Shown here piece by piece: positions 54,631-64,000 of a DNA stretch of 64,000 bases. Positions within the stretch are counted from its first letter, which is position 1, and the number at the start of each line of letters is the position of its first letter. The position numbers were made by a program, and so were the translations under genes. This stretch comes from Ornithodoros turicata (lineage: Eukaryota; Arthropoda; Arachnida; Ixodida; Argasidae): the NCBI RefSeq assembly GCF_037126465.1, contig NW_026999318.1, positions 2,204,447 through 2,268,446 of the forward strand, written 5' to 3'. Under the pieces are notes generated by a model, which searched no databases, was not told the origin of the DNA, and saw only the letters and a list, made by a program, of their open reading frames with translations.

Positions 54631-55587
54631 TCGTTTTTCGCCTGCGTGCTAGCTCGAACTCTGCGTGTTCTCGGCATTTCAAGGTCGAAGACTTTAGCAT
54701 CGGCGCAAAGCGCAACATTCTCAGACGTGGCACCCTGGCTACGGTACCTACGTTTAGTGATCACGAACTTTACACAGCCTTGCATCTCCCAGGAGTGCAA
54801 AACGAACACAAAAAAGGCACCAAAAGGTAGCGTCGCAGAAAAGCCACCATCAAGAAAAATTCTCAGAGTGGCTTCTATCCGAACAGCATAATAAAGGTTA
54901 GCAGAGCATTGTAATGGCAAACCGCAAAAGAAGGGAAAAAAAAGTGTAAAAGTAAAATAAAAAGGGACCAATAAGTAGGAAAACAAAACAAGCAACTGCT
55001 GATTTAAAACTGAAGTGCTTGCTTATACAACAAATTTTGTTGGACGTCGTAACATGTGTCAGTTATCTCTTTGCCAGGAACAGTTTCTTCTTACGGTCGC
55101 ATTCACCCATTCTCTGTAACTGCCCTGTATGTTAACACGGAACGTCTCTCACGTGAAACGTAAAGTCTGAATGCGCTTGCGTCTGACAATCATAAACGCA
55201 TGATAACTGGCCCAACACACAAGGTGCTGCTGCCAAGTTTATGTGTACGATGTACGGCACATAGTGCGCGAGTTTCACAGTTTTACATGCCACCTACGCT
55301 TCAGAGCACAGCCTATTTCTGAGTATTTAGTTTCAGAACTCTTAGCTCTACATGAACAGAGAACCTGCGACAATAGACAAACGTGTACGCACGAAGAATT
55401 AACCACAAGGACCACTCATATTGCACACAGCTGAGCTACAACAGGCGCTCTTCTGGGTCCCGCAAGTGGCGCGACCCTAGCGGGCGCTCCGCGCGTAAAT
55501 ACGGCACTTCCGCTTCTCGAGGCGCGGACGGAAGTCCCATAGGCGAACGGGCGAGTGTTATGGTCGTGTATTATAGAGATGGTCGTG

Positions 55588-56329
55588 AGTGAAAGGCGTG
55601 ACCTTCGAGGATGAACTCCTTTCGTGTTCTGAAGCGGAGATCGAGGAAGGATTGAAGGATCAAGGGGTTGTATGTGCAAAGCGCATTGTGATGAGAAGGG
55701 ATGGTAAGGAAGTCCAAACAAAGCATCTAATACTCTCTTTTCGGTTACACACACTCCCATCCGAGATCAAGGTTGGCTACATTAACTGTCATGTACGAAC
55801 ATTCATTCCGAACCCCCGACGATGCTTTAAATGCCAACGTTTCGGCCACAGCTCCCAGATGTGTCGTGGACAACAAGTTTGCCCAAAGTGTGCCGATAAT
55901 GACCACACACCGGAGTCATGTGGCAAAGAATTTCACTGTGTTAATTGTCAAGGCAGCCATCCGGCCTCTTCGAGGTCATGCCCACGCTGGAAGGACGAAA
56001 AAGATATACTTAGAATCAGGATCGAACAAAAACTGACATATAAGGCAACAAAAGCACAGCTGGACTTTCAAAAACGAATGTTTTCTGAGGCGGTGCGTAG
56101 GGGAGTGGCACCACTCAGAGTATCCGTGGAGACCCAGACTCCTGGGCCTCCACTCCACACTTCCCAACCAGAACAGAGAGAGACACAAGTGTCCTGTCTG
56201 GTTGCTTCGGTTGGCCTAAATGCCAGCCATCATAATGCAGCCACAACCTCTTCAGAGGCTGGTGGCTCCCTTTCAGTTTGGGATGGGGTTTCCAAGGATC
56301 CCTCCCAGACAAACACACTAAACATGTAA
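55588..56329 (+). pseudogene. LINE A3 ORF1, C-terminal part
   Basis: Resumes after the AGTGAAAG duplication with KGVTFEDELLSCSEAEIEEG. Three CCHC knuckles (CFKCQRFGHSSQMC, CPKCADNDHTPESC, CVNCQGSHPASSRSC). Ends SQTNTLNM at 56329, with further tail-like residues in another frame to ~56390. Confidence 0.87.
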
Positions 56330-56395
56330 GTCGATGATGACGACCACGCATCGCAGAAGCCGACATCGAGTCTTCCAAGCAATAGAAATATTGCG

Positions 56396-56621
56396 GAGTG
56401 CCCTGTACGATAAAACTCTTGTTTTCGGTAAAATCTATTAGGATGACACCTTCTTCAGGAGGGACGGTATCTTTTAGATGCCGTAGGAACCCTGATTGTT
56501 GCTTTGCCGTGCAGTGGTAGTATTTCAGTGATTCCAATTTATGCGTCACGTGATCGACAAAGTCGTCCCGACACTTGACAGGGTCTGTCCTGCGAGCCAC
56601 AGAGCAATAAAACTTAGACAC
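56396..56621 (-). pseudogene. fragment of a repeat-encoded protein with DFTENKSF motif
   Basis: Minus-strand frame MSKFYCSVARRTDPVKCRDD ... LESLKYYHCTAKQQSGFLRH ... EGVILIDFTENKSFIVQGT. The 'AKQQS-F ... DF-EN-SF' pattern recalls a large family of uncharacterised repeat-encoded proteins in invertebrates (recollection only). It abuts the truncated LINE A3. A hairpin (GCCTGCGG...CCGCAGGC) lies at about 56776-56810. Confidence 0.35.
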
Positions 56622-57949
56622 GTATGCTCACGTGTCGTTGGGATTTGCATCCCAGAGAAGAGATTTGTATCTCCCCGAGAGTCGCTATCTCCAAAAGGTT
56701 CCCATCTTACCATATATTTGCCTTTTACGAGCGCAATAACCAGGCGGCATATGCAAAGCTGACCAACGTGTAGAGCCTGCGGCATGCTGCCACCTGTACC
56801 GCAGGCTACTGTCTCCAAAAGCAGGCAACTGTCAATGGAGGACTAGGAAAACAACGCTTTCCCAGTGATAAATTTTCAACTTTGTAGGCTACGTATATGA
56901 TCCTCGCAACTACGGGATGTCATATTGGGTTCTTTGCGCATGCTAGGGTACTGAGCATGGCCATTGATTTGCGTTGCAGACGTTTTGTTTTTGTATAACT
57001 CGTATGAAAATGATAACAGGAAGGTGTAAGTAAAAGTGCTTTCACGCGGCTAATAGTTTCCGTCGGGTTTGTAATGCAAAGCATGCACTCCCGTTGCTAT
57101 ACTGGTGGCGGCAGTTTCCCTCCCTGTCTCGACATTGGGGTTGACGTTGGGGTTGTGCATGCACTAGACCGGTGCACACAAGTTCAAATTATCGTTTTTG
57201 GCATCGTGCGACAAGCAGCAGCGTATCTGAGCTGTCGCGTTGCAGCGCGCATGGCCCGCGATCCTCACCAACGCTCTCCCTCCACCAGAGAGTGCGTGCA
57301 CCTCCGCGTACTATGTTAATCGAAAAACAATATTTTCTCGCGGTTATCGAAAGGTACCAGTTTAGTGTTTTACATGTTTTGGCTGAGGGTTTCCGTTACC
57401 TAATTTGTACCAACTTGCTGTTCTGTGACGACCGCTTCCTTTTCAAAATTGGCCATAAAAATGTCAAACTTTGCGAAAATCGCTAGGTTTGAGGTGTACT
57501 ATGGCAAAAACTGCTGCATTGAGGGCGATGAAAACCAGCTGGCTCGTAGAATGGGTCCTCGTGAACGGCCACAAAGTTTTCAAGGATTCCAGCTGTTACG
57601 TAAAGTATATTTGAAAAATCGCAAACTCGAAAGAAAAAGCGCCTATAGCTGGGGCGTTTTAGGGCACTAAAAGTGGAAATTTCCCAGAAATTGCTCCTTC
57701 AGCACATTTTCTGAACCCAGTCATCCGTTTGACCACCATAATTATGCGTGTAACGCGAGCGATGCACCCGTCCGATTATTTCAAGCATACTATGGTTTTC
57801 GTGCTTAGCTAAAACTTTGACTCCGCGTAAAATGACAGGGGCTCAATATTCCCCAGTAAAGCTTTGAGAAATGTCTGTTAGTACCATAGGATATCCACGA
57901 TAATTTTTTGGTCCAGAAGTGCGGGGGGTCGAGCAGGACCTTTGGATCA
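56622..57949. other. nothing recognised
   Basis: About 1.3 kb with only short frames and no recognisable domain or repeat terminus, apart from the hairpin near 56776. Confidence 0.4.
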
Positions 57950-58320
57950 TTTGGCGTGGAATGACCCAGCTTTCATTTTCACCGCAGAAGTCTATGGCAT
58001 AATCTTGGCACTAAATACATACTACAACTTTCCATCAGGTCATCAGTTATGTAGACTGATTCGCTTAGTTTCCTGCAGGCTATACGTAGCCTGTAACCAC
58101 CAAAAAACCTGCTCGTTCTGCGAGCAAAACACCTGTCTAGCCGCATAATAAACAGAGGTCTTTCCTTGGCACTTTGCTGGGTGCCCAGCCACGTCGGGAT
58201 ACCCGGTAACGAGCTCGCGGACACAGCGGCTACCAAGGCATTGCAGAGGAAGTCCAGTAGCTCGAAGCTACTGATACATATCGGACCTTACATTCCCCCC
58301 AGATGTAACTTGTATGTATG
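57950..58320 (+). pseudogene. LINE RNase H fragment
   Basis: FIFTAEVYGIILALNTYY and LCWVPSHVGIPGNELADTAA match RNase H motifs of the LINE ORF2s in this window, in different frames, from a more diverged subfamily. No other part of the element is present. Confidence 0.75.
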
Positions 58321-58677
58321 TTTCGCCATGCTGCCAGCAGACAGGCTTTTCAACAATTATGTTGCATCCTGCTCTTCCTGTGCTCTGATGTCTGTATCAT
58401 CGGCCTCGTAGACAGACCTTTCCTCTTCCTGTATCTCCTCGCTTTCACACTTGGTGCGTTCCTGCACAGAATAAGACAAGGCGTATTGCCTTTTTATGCA
58501 CTTACAGCATATGCTTACCATCCATTGAATTTTGACCTCCACTGCGTTGTAGGAATCATTACCAGAAGTGAGAGATGAAATATGACCAGATAAAATAATT
58601 ATAGTACGTGAGATTCAATCAAATCGAGCAGCCGAAGGGAGTCACAAAAATAAGCAATCCAACCATCTAAAGAATGA

Positions 58678-58812
58678 AAAAATGGCTAGGAAGCAAGCGA
58701 GCTGGTGAAGATGATGCATAATGTAAAAAACCCCGAGACTAGGGAACACGAAGGTCACGTTTGTGTCTGTCCCTTCGTGTTCCCTAGTCTCGGGGTTTTT
58801 TACATTATGCAT
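58678..58812. mobile_element. short fold-back element
   Basis: A leader GAAGCAAGCGAGCTGGTG (unpaired) precedes 41-bp perfect arms at 58714-58754 and 58772-58812 (ATGCATAATG ... CATTATGCAT) around a 17-base loop. CATCTAAAGAATGA occurs at 58664-58677 and 58810-58823 as target duplication. Leader and arm motifs (CCGAGACTAGGG) are shared with 10640-11099. Confidence 0.88.
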
Positions 58813-58869
58813 CTAAAGAATGATGTGAAAAGAGGGTAGCACCGTGGGCAGGTTTGCTGACATGAATGG

Positions 58870-59266
58870 AAGTAGCATCATGCTGTGTAAACAAAGGCAA
58901 AATCAAACCTACCATTACTTCCATGTGTCGATGGGATTCCTCCCGCTTCTGCCTCTGAAGGAGTCGTAGATGACGCTATTGCTGCAGGTCTGATTTCAAC
59001 CTCTCCTTTGTGGCATCCGTGGGTGGACAACAGTGGCAGGTTCTCCGAAGGCACTGTCGTCTTTTTCAGCCACCGTTTCTGGCTTTGAAGATCTAAATGT
59101 TGCAGAGACACAGGCAGACGAACACTCAACTATCCAAACTGGCGATTCCTTAGCGCTAATGGGCAGTTGAACACATACTACGACAACACGACAGATCGTC
59201 ACAAACTAATTCAAATCGTAAATAAGTGCCTACCTGGGAGGAAGTAATCACCCTTCTTGAAATGTC
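58870..59266 (-). other. coding-like exon, unassigned
   Basis: The minus strand has overlapping open frames (for example SENLPLLSTHGCHKGEVEIR) without a recognised domain. It may be an exon of a transposon- or THAP-related gene. Low support. Confidence 0.2.
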
Positions 59267-59460
59267 TTAAGCAAACCAGCATTGCTTTATTGACCTTCTT
59301 CCCGATCCGCAAAACGCGAACCCATTCGTTCCGACGATTGATCGTTTATAGCCAACGATAACAGCGCGCCCACGCCGAATGCGTTTCGCTATGGTTTCAG
59401 TGTACCGCTGCACCGGCTGTACTCTTTTCGCTGGTTCCACCCGTTGACGCAAGGGGGACG

Positions 59461-59503
59461 CGCATACTCTGGAGGGGCGATATTCGCCCCTCCAGAGTAT
59501 GCG
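59461..59503. repeat. perfect 20-bp palindrome, 3-base loop
   Basis: CGCATACTCTGGAGGGGCGA, TAT, then its exact complement. Flanking sequence does not show longer symmetry. Confidence 0.9.
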
Positions 59504-59669
59504 CTTAACTACCCACGAGTAAAGAGTGGAATTTCCACAAGTGACCCTTTCCCTCGTACTCCCATGGCCTGTACTAACCTCTCCTTTGCTTTTCCTTGCT
59601 GGTTTTGTGAGCTCGTGTACCCCAATAACGGAGTGGCAGCTGCAGCCTGACAGTGACGAGTTTATAGCG

Positions 59670-59835
59670 CGCAGTGGCTTAGCCAGGGGGTTTTGGGTGT
59701 TCAAAACCCCTCCCCCCGAAAACATACCTTTGGTAGCCAGTTTGGGGGAGGGAAACGACGGGAATCCTCCTCTCCTACGTAAAGTCCCCATAGAACACCT
59801 CCCGAAATATTTTTTTTTCCGGCTACGCTGCTGAT
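59670..59835. repeat. GTGGC(T)TAGCCAGGGGG-type dispersed repeat
   Basis: CAGTGGCTTAGCCAGGGGGT followed by TTCAAAACCCCTCCCCCCGA resembles a short repeat widespread in arthropod genomes (recollection). Only one copy is in this window. Confidence 0.35.
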
Positions 59836-60459
59836 AGCATGTAATGTGGTGCGACGTGCGCATGCTGTGTGTGTTACGAAACAAGCTATTTATTTGCATC
59901 GTGAATGCGACTTGGGTCTTGTTCGAGAATGGCTTTGGCTATCACTTTCCTGTGTCAACCGGAGGTAACCCGGCGACGTCCACCAGTGACACAATGCTGT
60001 GAAGGTCGTCAAGGGAAGGAGCATTCCTGGCTACCCGAATCTGAGCGCAGTGTTCAGCTCCACGAAAGCTCTAAGTGTCGCACCGGTCAACAAAAGAAGA
60101 AAGAAAAAAAAGCAGACAGCAGTGGGACCCGCACCTGTACGTCATGATTCCCGGTCAAGTACGAATGCCCTGCACAAATACGAGATTGTGCAGGGCTGCT
60201 GTCCCGTTCTGTTTGTCCGTCTGTATGTTCCATCATCGGGGCAGCTGCTTTTCAGCAAGTTTTTTCAGATTCTGCACGCATCACTAACCGGCGGCTTGAT
60301 GAAACCCCCATTCGTCATATTAAAAATGAAATTGTTGTTGTTCTCGTTGCAACCGGCGGGATCTCTCCGTGCTGATGGTGGCTGGTTATTGTGCATAATG
60401 TTTTTCCACTAGGACAATCAGGCGATGGAAAAGGCCCTGACAACGCTGAGGGCCTCATA
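59836..60459. other. nothing recognised
   Basis: Interval upstream (plus-strand sense) of the Merlin transposase 3' end. It may include the element's terminus, which I could not define. Confidence 0.4.
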
Positions 60460-60466
60460 GCGACTG

Positions 60467-61425
60467 TCACCACATCCAATCGAGGTGTCCCTGCAGCAGC
60501 GCTCGTGTCGTCCCCTTTCCGTTTCGCATGATCTGCTGCTTGGCCTTCACCCAGGGGCTTTCGATGCGCTGGGTGTTGGCGCCCGTCGCGGGACACACAA
60601 AATTCACGCTGTGGTTAAGAGTAGCGTGCTGCAGATTCATGTGTGCCCCGTTGACCTCACGCAGGTTGCTTAGGCACCTGTAGGCCCGCAATTCGTCTGT
60701 CGCTACTTTCGTGCCCGGTGCGACATTCCGCCGAATGAGTGGACCAAGTGTGCTCGCGTCCCTCTGCCCCACGATCTTAATGCGGAGCTCACCCGTGCTG
60801 GAGGAAACCATTCCAGCCACCCAGGGGCCCCGATCACCCCGTCCCCGTAGTTTCGCGACCGCGGCTGGCTGTCGCCGCTGAGTGTCCTGCCTCTGTTGGC
60901 TTCCCGTCTGCCACGAAGCAGGATTTCGTCCACTTGTACTTCTTTCCTAGGGCCCTCTATGCGTGGCCGTCTGGCCAGTTCGGAGCTGACCAGCTGCCGG
61001 ACAAAGCAGGCCCAGTCCTCGAGCGCTTTTCGGTGGAGCAGCATTATGGGGTACGCCAATTGTGTAATATCCTTCTGTGCCATGCCTTTGGCAATAGCGT
61101 ACAGTAGCCAGATAATGGCCTCCCTGGACATCTTAACATTTGGCTGTACAGAATGATCCACATAGCAAGAAAACGACCTTCTCGTCATGCTCTGGTGCTG
61201 CGGCAACAAGGCAGCTGAGCTGTTCAGCTGTGAGAGTGTCTTGCGCGGTCTGTACATGATGAAGCACGGTCCACCATTTTGTAGATATAAGTGCATATTA
61301 AACTTTAAAACATTCACGTTTTTATCAATCGCTTTTATTAAAGGGACCGAAAAGTGAAAAATAACCCCCATATTTTTGCCCACTGTCGTGCACAACATCA
61401 TTGTTTGATAAGACACAGAAAGCAT
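60467..61425 (-). pseudogene. Merlin-type (ISXO2-like) transposase, one frameshift
   Basis: The minus strand starts at about 61425. The N-terminal part ends MTRRSFSCYVDHSVQPNVKM and SREAIIWLLYAIAKGMAQKD (typical pre-core helices). The DDE core: EVQVDEILLRGRREANRGRT, then after a one-base shift near 60812 (G/C-rich run) VAGMVSSSTGELRIKIVGQR, KVATDELRAYRCL, and RIESPWVKAKQQIMRNGKG. The three acids are in VDE, TDE and ESPW. The family cuts and pastes with 8-9-bp duplications. Terminal repeats were not identified. The frameshift may be an assembly error. Confidence 0.8.
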
Positions 61426-63500
61426 TACTTCTCAATTCGGCATATTTTTTACGTATAAATATTTTGAACATTGCCGGAACATGGACGGTGCTGCCAACAA
61501 ACGGCGAAAAAGAGAAACTTGGGTTTCGGCGGTTTCCGGTCCAAGGCTCCCAGGGATTGGTCAATCTTTACCACGTGAGAGCTAATTTTATAGAGAACAA
61601 AGTTGACGCACAGGATCTTACAGCTAAACGACATTTTAAAAATGACGCTCACTTCCATAGTTTCTACGTTAATAAAGCATTCAGCTACTTCGCCGCTACG
61701 GGCTACGATCCACCGCGCCATCTGCGAGGCCGTCTGTGTTATCGCGTTTATTGTTTACGTCGAGGGTGGTCATGTTGGTCTCGCGAAATAGTAAGTGGAA
61801 GTGGATGACATGTTCGTGGATGCTGTGTCACGTATTCAGGATATCTACATCTGCCTGGTGTAGTTTTGGTGTTCGGGGATGCTAAAATCAAGTTCGTTCA
61901 TCTTCGTTTTCTGCCACAAGAGGAGTGAGCGGGAGAACGAATGTGGTTCGAAACACTCGGCTATTAGACACAGCAGTGGTGTCGTGTGTGCTGAGCTTAT
62001 TTTGCTGCCGATGACTACGAAGAAGATGCCGTAGACGGCGAATTGCGAAGGCGTCCGAAGCAAATTGCCGTTCATTAACCAGTGATTTTGCTTCACCGAA
62101 GTGACGAGTTCAACACAACTCTTAGGTATGTACAGACGTCACACACGTATAAATTATAATATAACGATGACGTATTCCATTTAACTTATGTTATCCTACT
62201 TGTCCCAATATTGTCAACATCAACAAATTTAATTTCAGGGGCCTTCTAGTGTTGGAGTGGCGCCAGACTACTACGTATTGCGTGATTCAGGCACTCAAGT
62301 TGACATTACAGAAATAGCTGAAAGCAGGTATGCAAAGTCCAGATATGGAAGCAGTAGATTTGTTAGGTGTTGCAGACTTTGTGACATTTATGGAGTCTTT
62401 GGACAGGTGCAGAACGTTAGTACGACGTCAACAGTAGGAGAAGAAACCGATGAGAACTGCTAGCTTGTTTGAATGGTAGAAGAATACTTCCTGTGTGAAG
62501 AGGTGTTGTTATATGATTAAGGAACGCGAATTAATTTTCTAGAGATGCATCCTCTACACTTGAATGACCATTGAAACAGTGAAATTTCATTGTCTTTTAA
62601 GCCCCACTACTGGAATTGTTCAGTGTGTGTAGTGAGCCATGCAAGGTTACCACATCATATTGGTCCTAAATCTGTAGGATCTACTGTGTAGTCACTGTTG
62701 GCTCTGCAGCATTATTGTCCCTGTAATCTTTTCACCAACAGAGAATACAAAACTGCACAAATGGTAAAATATAACTAGCTTGTTGAATTCGAAAGGGAAA
62801 GACGAAACTGTTTATACTTCTCTTGTTTATTTTGTTGCAGGTTTTAGAACTCTATCAAGTACGTCAAAACATCAGAGGGCAGGAAGTCCTACTCTGTTTC
62901 CTAAATCCCTGGACAATAAAAAAGAGAGATATAGTTTGGGTTGTGACAAAATGTTGCTTCTACTCTTATATTATATTTCAATTAAATGTTACGATGCATT
63001 TGTAGTGTACACTGAAGCCAGTTTCAATTTGCATGACTATCAAAAGTACTTTACAAAAGTACATCTCAATTACAGTAACAGAGAACTTATGCTATAAATT
63101 ATGTAGCCATTTTGGAGTACTATGCACACCAATGGTGTATGATAAACTTTGAACCGAGATCAAGGGTTAATAATACTTGAAGTCAGCCCTCAAGTCCTTT
63201 ACAAATTTTAGTTGGTGACGTGATAATGAATCAGTTACTCCGTTTACCAAAACAGAGCTAATTAAGTGTTAAATCCCAATCTTGGTTTAAATATTAATTG
63301 ACATTTGGAAACGTAGTCACTAAGAAGTATACTAAAAGGTTATGAACACAGTTGAGCTGAATGACACGGATGAAAATTATCTTACTTACTCCTCACATAT
63401 ACAATTGAGACTTGAGTATAACCTGAAAATACATCTATGCCCACAGGTTACTTAACCCTCCAGGAACACACTAGTAATTATAATATGCTGTGACAGCAAA
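61426..63500. other. no firm gene; one possible exon
   Basis: About 2 kb with short frames. At 62240-62328, CAG|GGGCC ... AGCAG|GTATGC brackets an open segment YYVLRDSGTQVDITEIAESR, a plausible internal exon resembling the 'GTQVD' linkers of THAP/transposon proteins, but unassigned. 62500-63500 is AT-rich with nothing recognised. Confidence 0.3.
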
Positions 63501-63519
63501 GAAAAAGCAATGCGAAAAG

Positions 63520-63930
63520 TCAGCGCACTGATGGGAAAGCATCCCTAATAGCATGCATGACGCAGATCGAGATCCAGTGGAGTACTTTCTATTGTATTTT
63601 CTCGGAGCACCACATATCCATCTTGTGAATGGCCGACAGGTGGTATAACGGAATTTCCTGCAGAAATAAGGGTTTTCCGTCCAGTTTGCCGTTCAGGTAG
63701 CGCGTAAAGACAACACGGCGCTGCCGTGTACGTTGCCATGCTCTTCGGCTTCTCGGATGTATGTAAATGACACTTGCAGTACTTCGGTGTCAAGGCACAG
63801 TATATCGAAATATACGGTAGTTCTGATGCAATTGTCTGTCTGCTTTTCACACGCATTCTCTACCTCTCGGCAGCAAAAACCGTAGTATCCGTCGGATTGC
63901 ATTTCACACATGAACACCTCCACGACGAAA
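63520..63930 (-). pseudogene. P2X7-type C-terminal domain, one stop and one frameshift
   Basis: The minus strand reads MCEMQSDGYYGFCCREV, NCIRTTVYFDILCLDTEVLQ, VSFTYIREAEE, stop at 63695-63693, then FRYTTCRPFTRWICGAPRKY in the same frame, and in another frame ICVMHAIRDAF. The C-M-CC, CI, LCLD..VL, YR..R-F..W and C-V---IR--FP order matches the zinc-binding P2X7 cytosolic domain. No channel part is present, so it is a stand-alone, decayed member of this group. Confidence 0.6.
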
Positions 63931-64000
63931 AAACAGCGCTTGTTGCGGCTTACACAAGTGCTTTTCCCTGATACATGGAAATTTCACAAAGCAGTCGATG

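Larger units (their letters stand above)
53644..55587 (+). mobile_element. P-element-like DNA transposon, non-autonomous
   Basis: 1944 bp. The ends are inverted repeats starting CACGACCATCTCTATAATAC. AGTGAAAG is duplicated on both sides (53636-53643 and 55588-55595), and removing the insert restores LINE ORF1. An 8-bp duplication, CA-starting termini and a THAP-finger fragment near the left end fit the P superfamily. No DDE-type core is visible. A hAT end with transposase remnant sits inside (54175-54630). 54630-55560 has no recognised gene. Confidence 0.7.
52774..56395 (+). mobile_element. family A LINE copy A3, 5' half, split by a P-like transposon
   Basis: Leader from CCCGGCGTCGGGAAAGTGGC (with a small tandem duplication TCAAGGGTCAACCTTGG at ~53140-53175), then ORF1 from 53298. 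ORF1 is interrupted at 53643 and resumes at 55588. Similarity ends just after the ORF1 tail at about 56395, so ORF2 is missing. Confidence 0.88.

Noticed and set aside
59267..59899. 210-codon minus-strand frame
   Set aside because: It crosses a perfect palindrome and a dispersed repeat; composition does not look like a conserved protein.
1..64000. tRNA, rRNA, CRISPR or bacterial operon content
   Set aside because: No tRNA cloverleaf, rRNA segment, spaced repeat array or compact gene cluster was recognised by eye; a dedicated RNA search would be needed to exclude tRNA-derived SINEs.

Overview
The window is eukaryotic, repeat-dominated DNA, most likely from an arthropod and by its transposon mix plausibly a chelicerate such as a tick (inference; there is no species marker). 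Almost every recognisable coding segment belongs to a mobile element. I see no rRNA, tRNA, CRISPR or bacterial-type operon. Intron-bearing fragments (GT..AG sites in a hAT transposase and in THAP-domain genes) and AATAAA signals support a eukaryote.

1-9000: two minus-strand R2/NeSL-type LINEs (reverse transcriptase plus CCHC finger plus restriction-like endonuclease), one of them carrying a 39-bp LINE micro-insertion; a LINE 5' leader fragment; and a degraded hAT transposase with an intron. 9001-30785: a nest of I-clade-like LINEs (ORF1 with CCHC knuckles; ORF2 with APE endonuclease, reverse transcriptase, RNase H and a C-terminal CCHC motif). Copy A1 (from 11100) is split by copy A2 (13114-21837), which is itself split by a Tigger/pogo transposon with an open transposase (17564-19705) and by a mariner-like MITE (20056-20972). 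A1 is further split by a fold-back element and ends against a nearly full-length family B LINE (24711-30097). Several insertion boundaries are defined by target-site duplications and by recovery of the host reading frame.

30790-31955 holds part of a gene with a P2X7-type C-terminal domain. 31956-43984 is the most unusual object: a ~12-kb inverted repeat (two ~6-kb arms around a loop of roughly 80-95 bp). It starts AGTAGTATAG, ends in the complement and is flanked by a 6-bp duplication AAGGGC, which suggests a Polinton/Maverick-type integration. Each arm carries the same two short unrecognised reading frames pointing to the centre, and dense GATTGG/CCAATC arrays towards the ends. 44307-48610 is a complete Gypsy-type LTR retrotransposon with identical 141-bp LTRs and a frame break in pol at a run of nine A.

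48611-64000: a fold-back element, two divergent THAP-domain gene fragments, a third family A LINE split by a 1.94-kb P-element-like transposon (8-bp duplication, THAP fragment), a Merlin transposase on the minus strand, a second P2X7-type fragment, and stretches where I recognise nothing. No ordinary host gene could be identified with confidence; the THAP and P2X7-type pieces may be host genes or transposon cargo.
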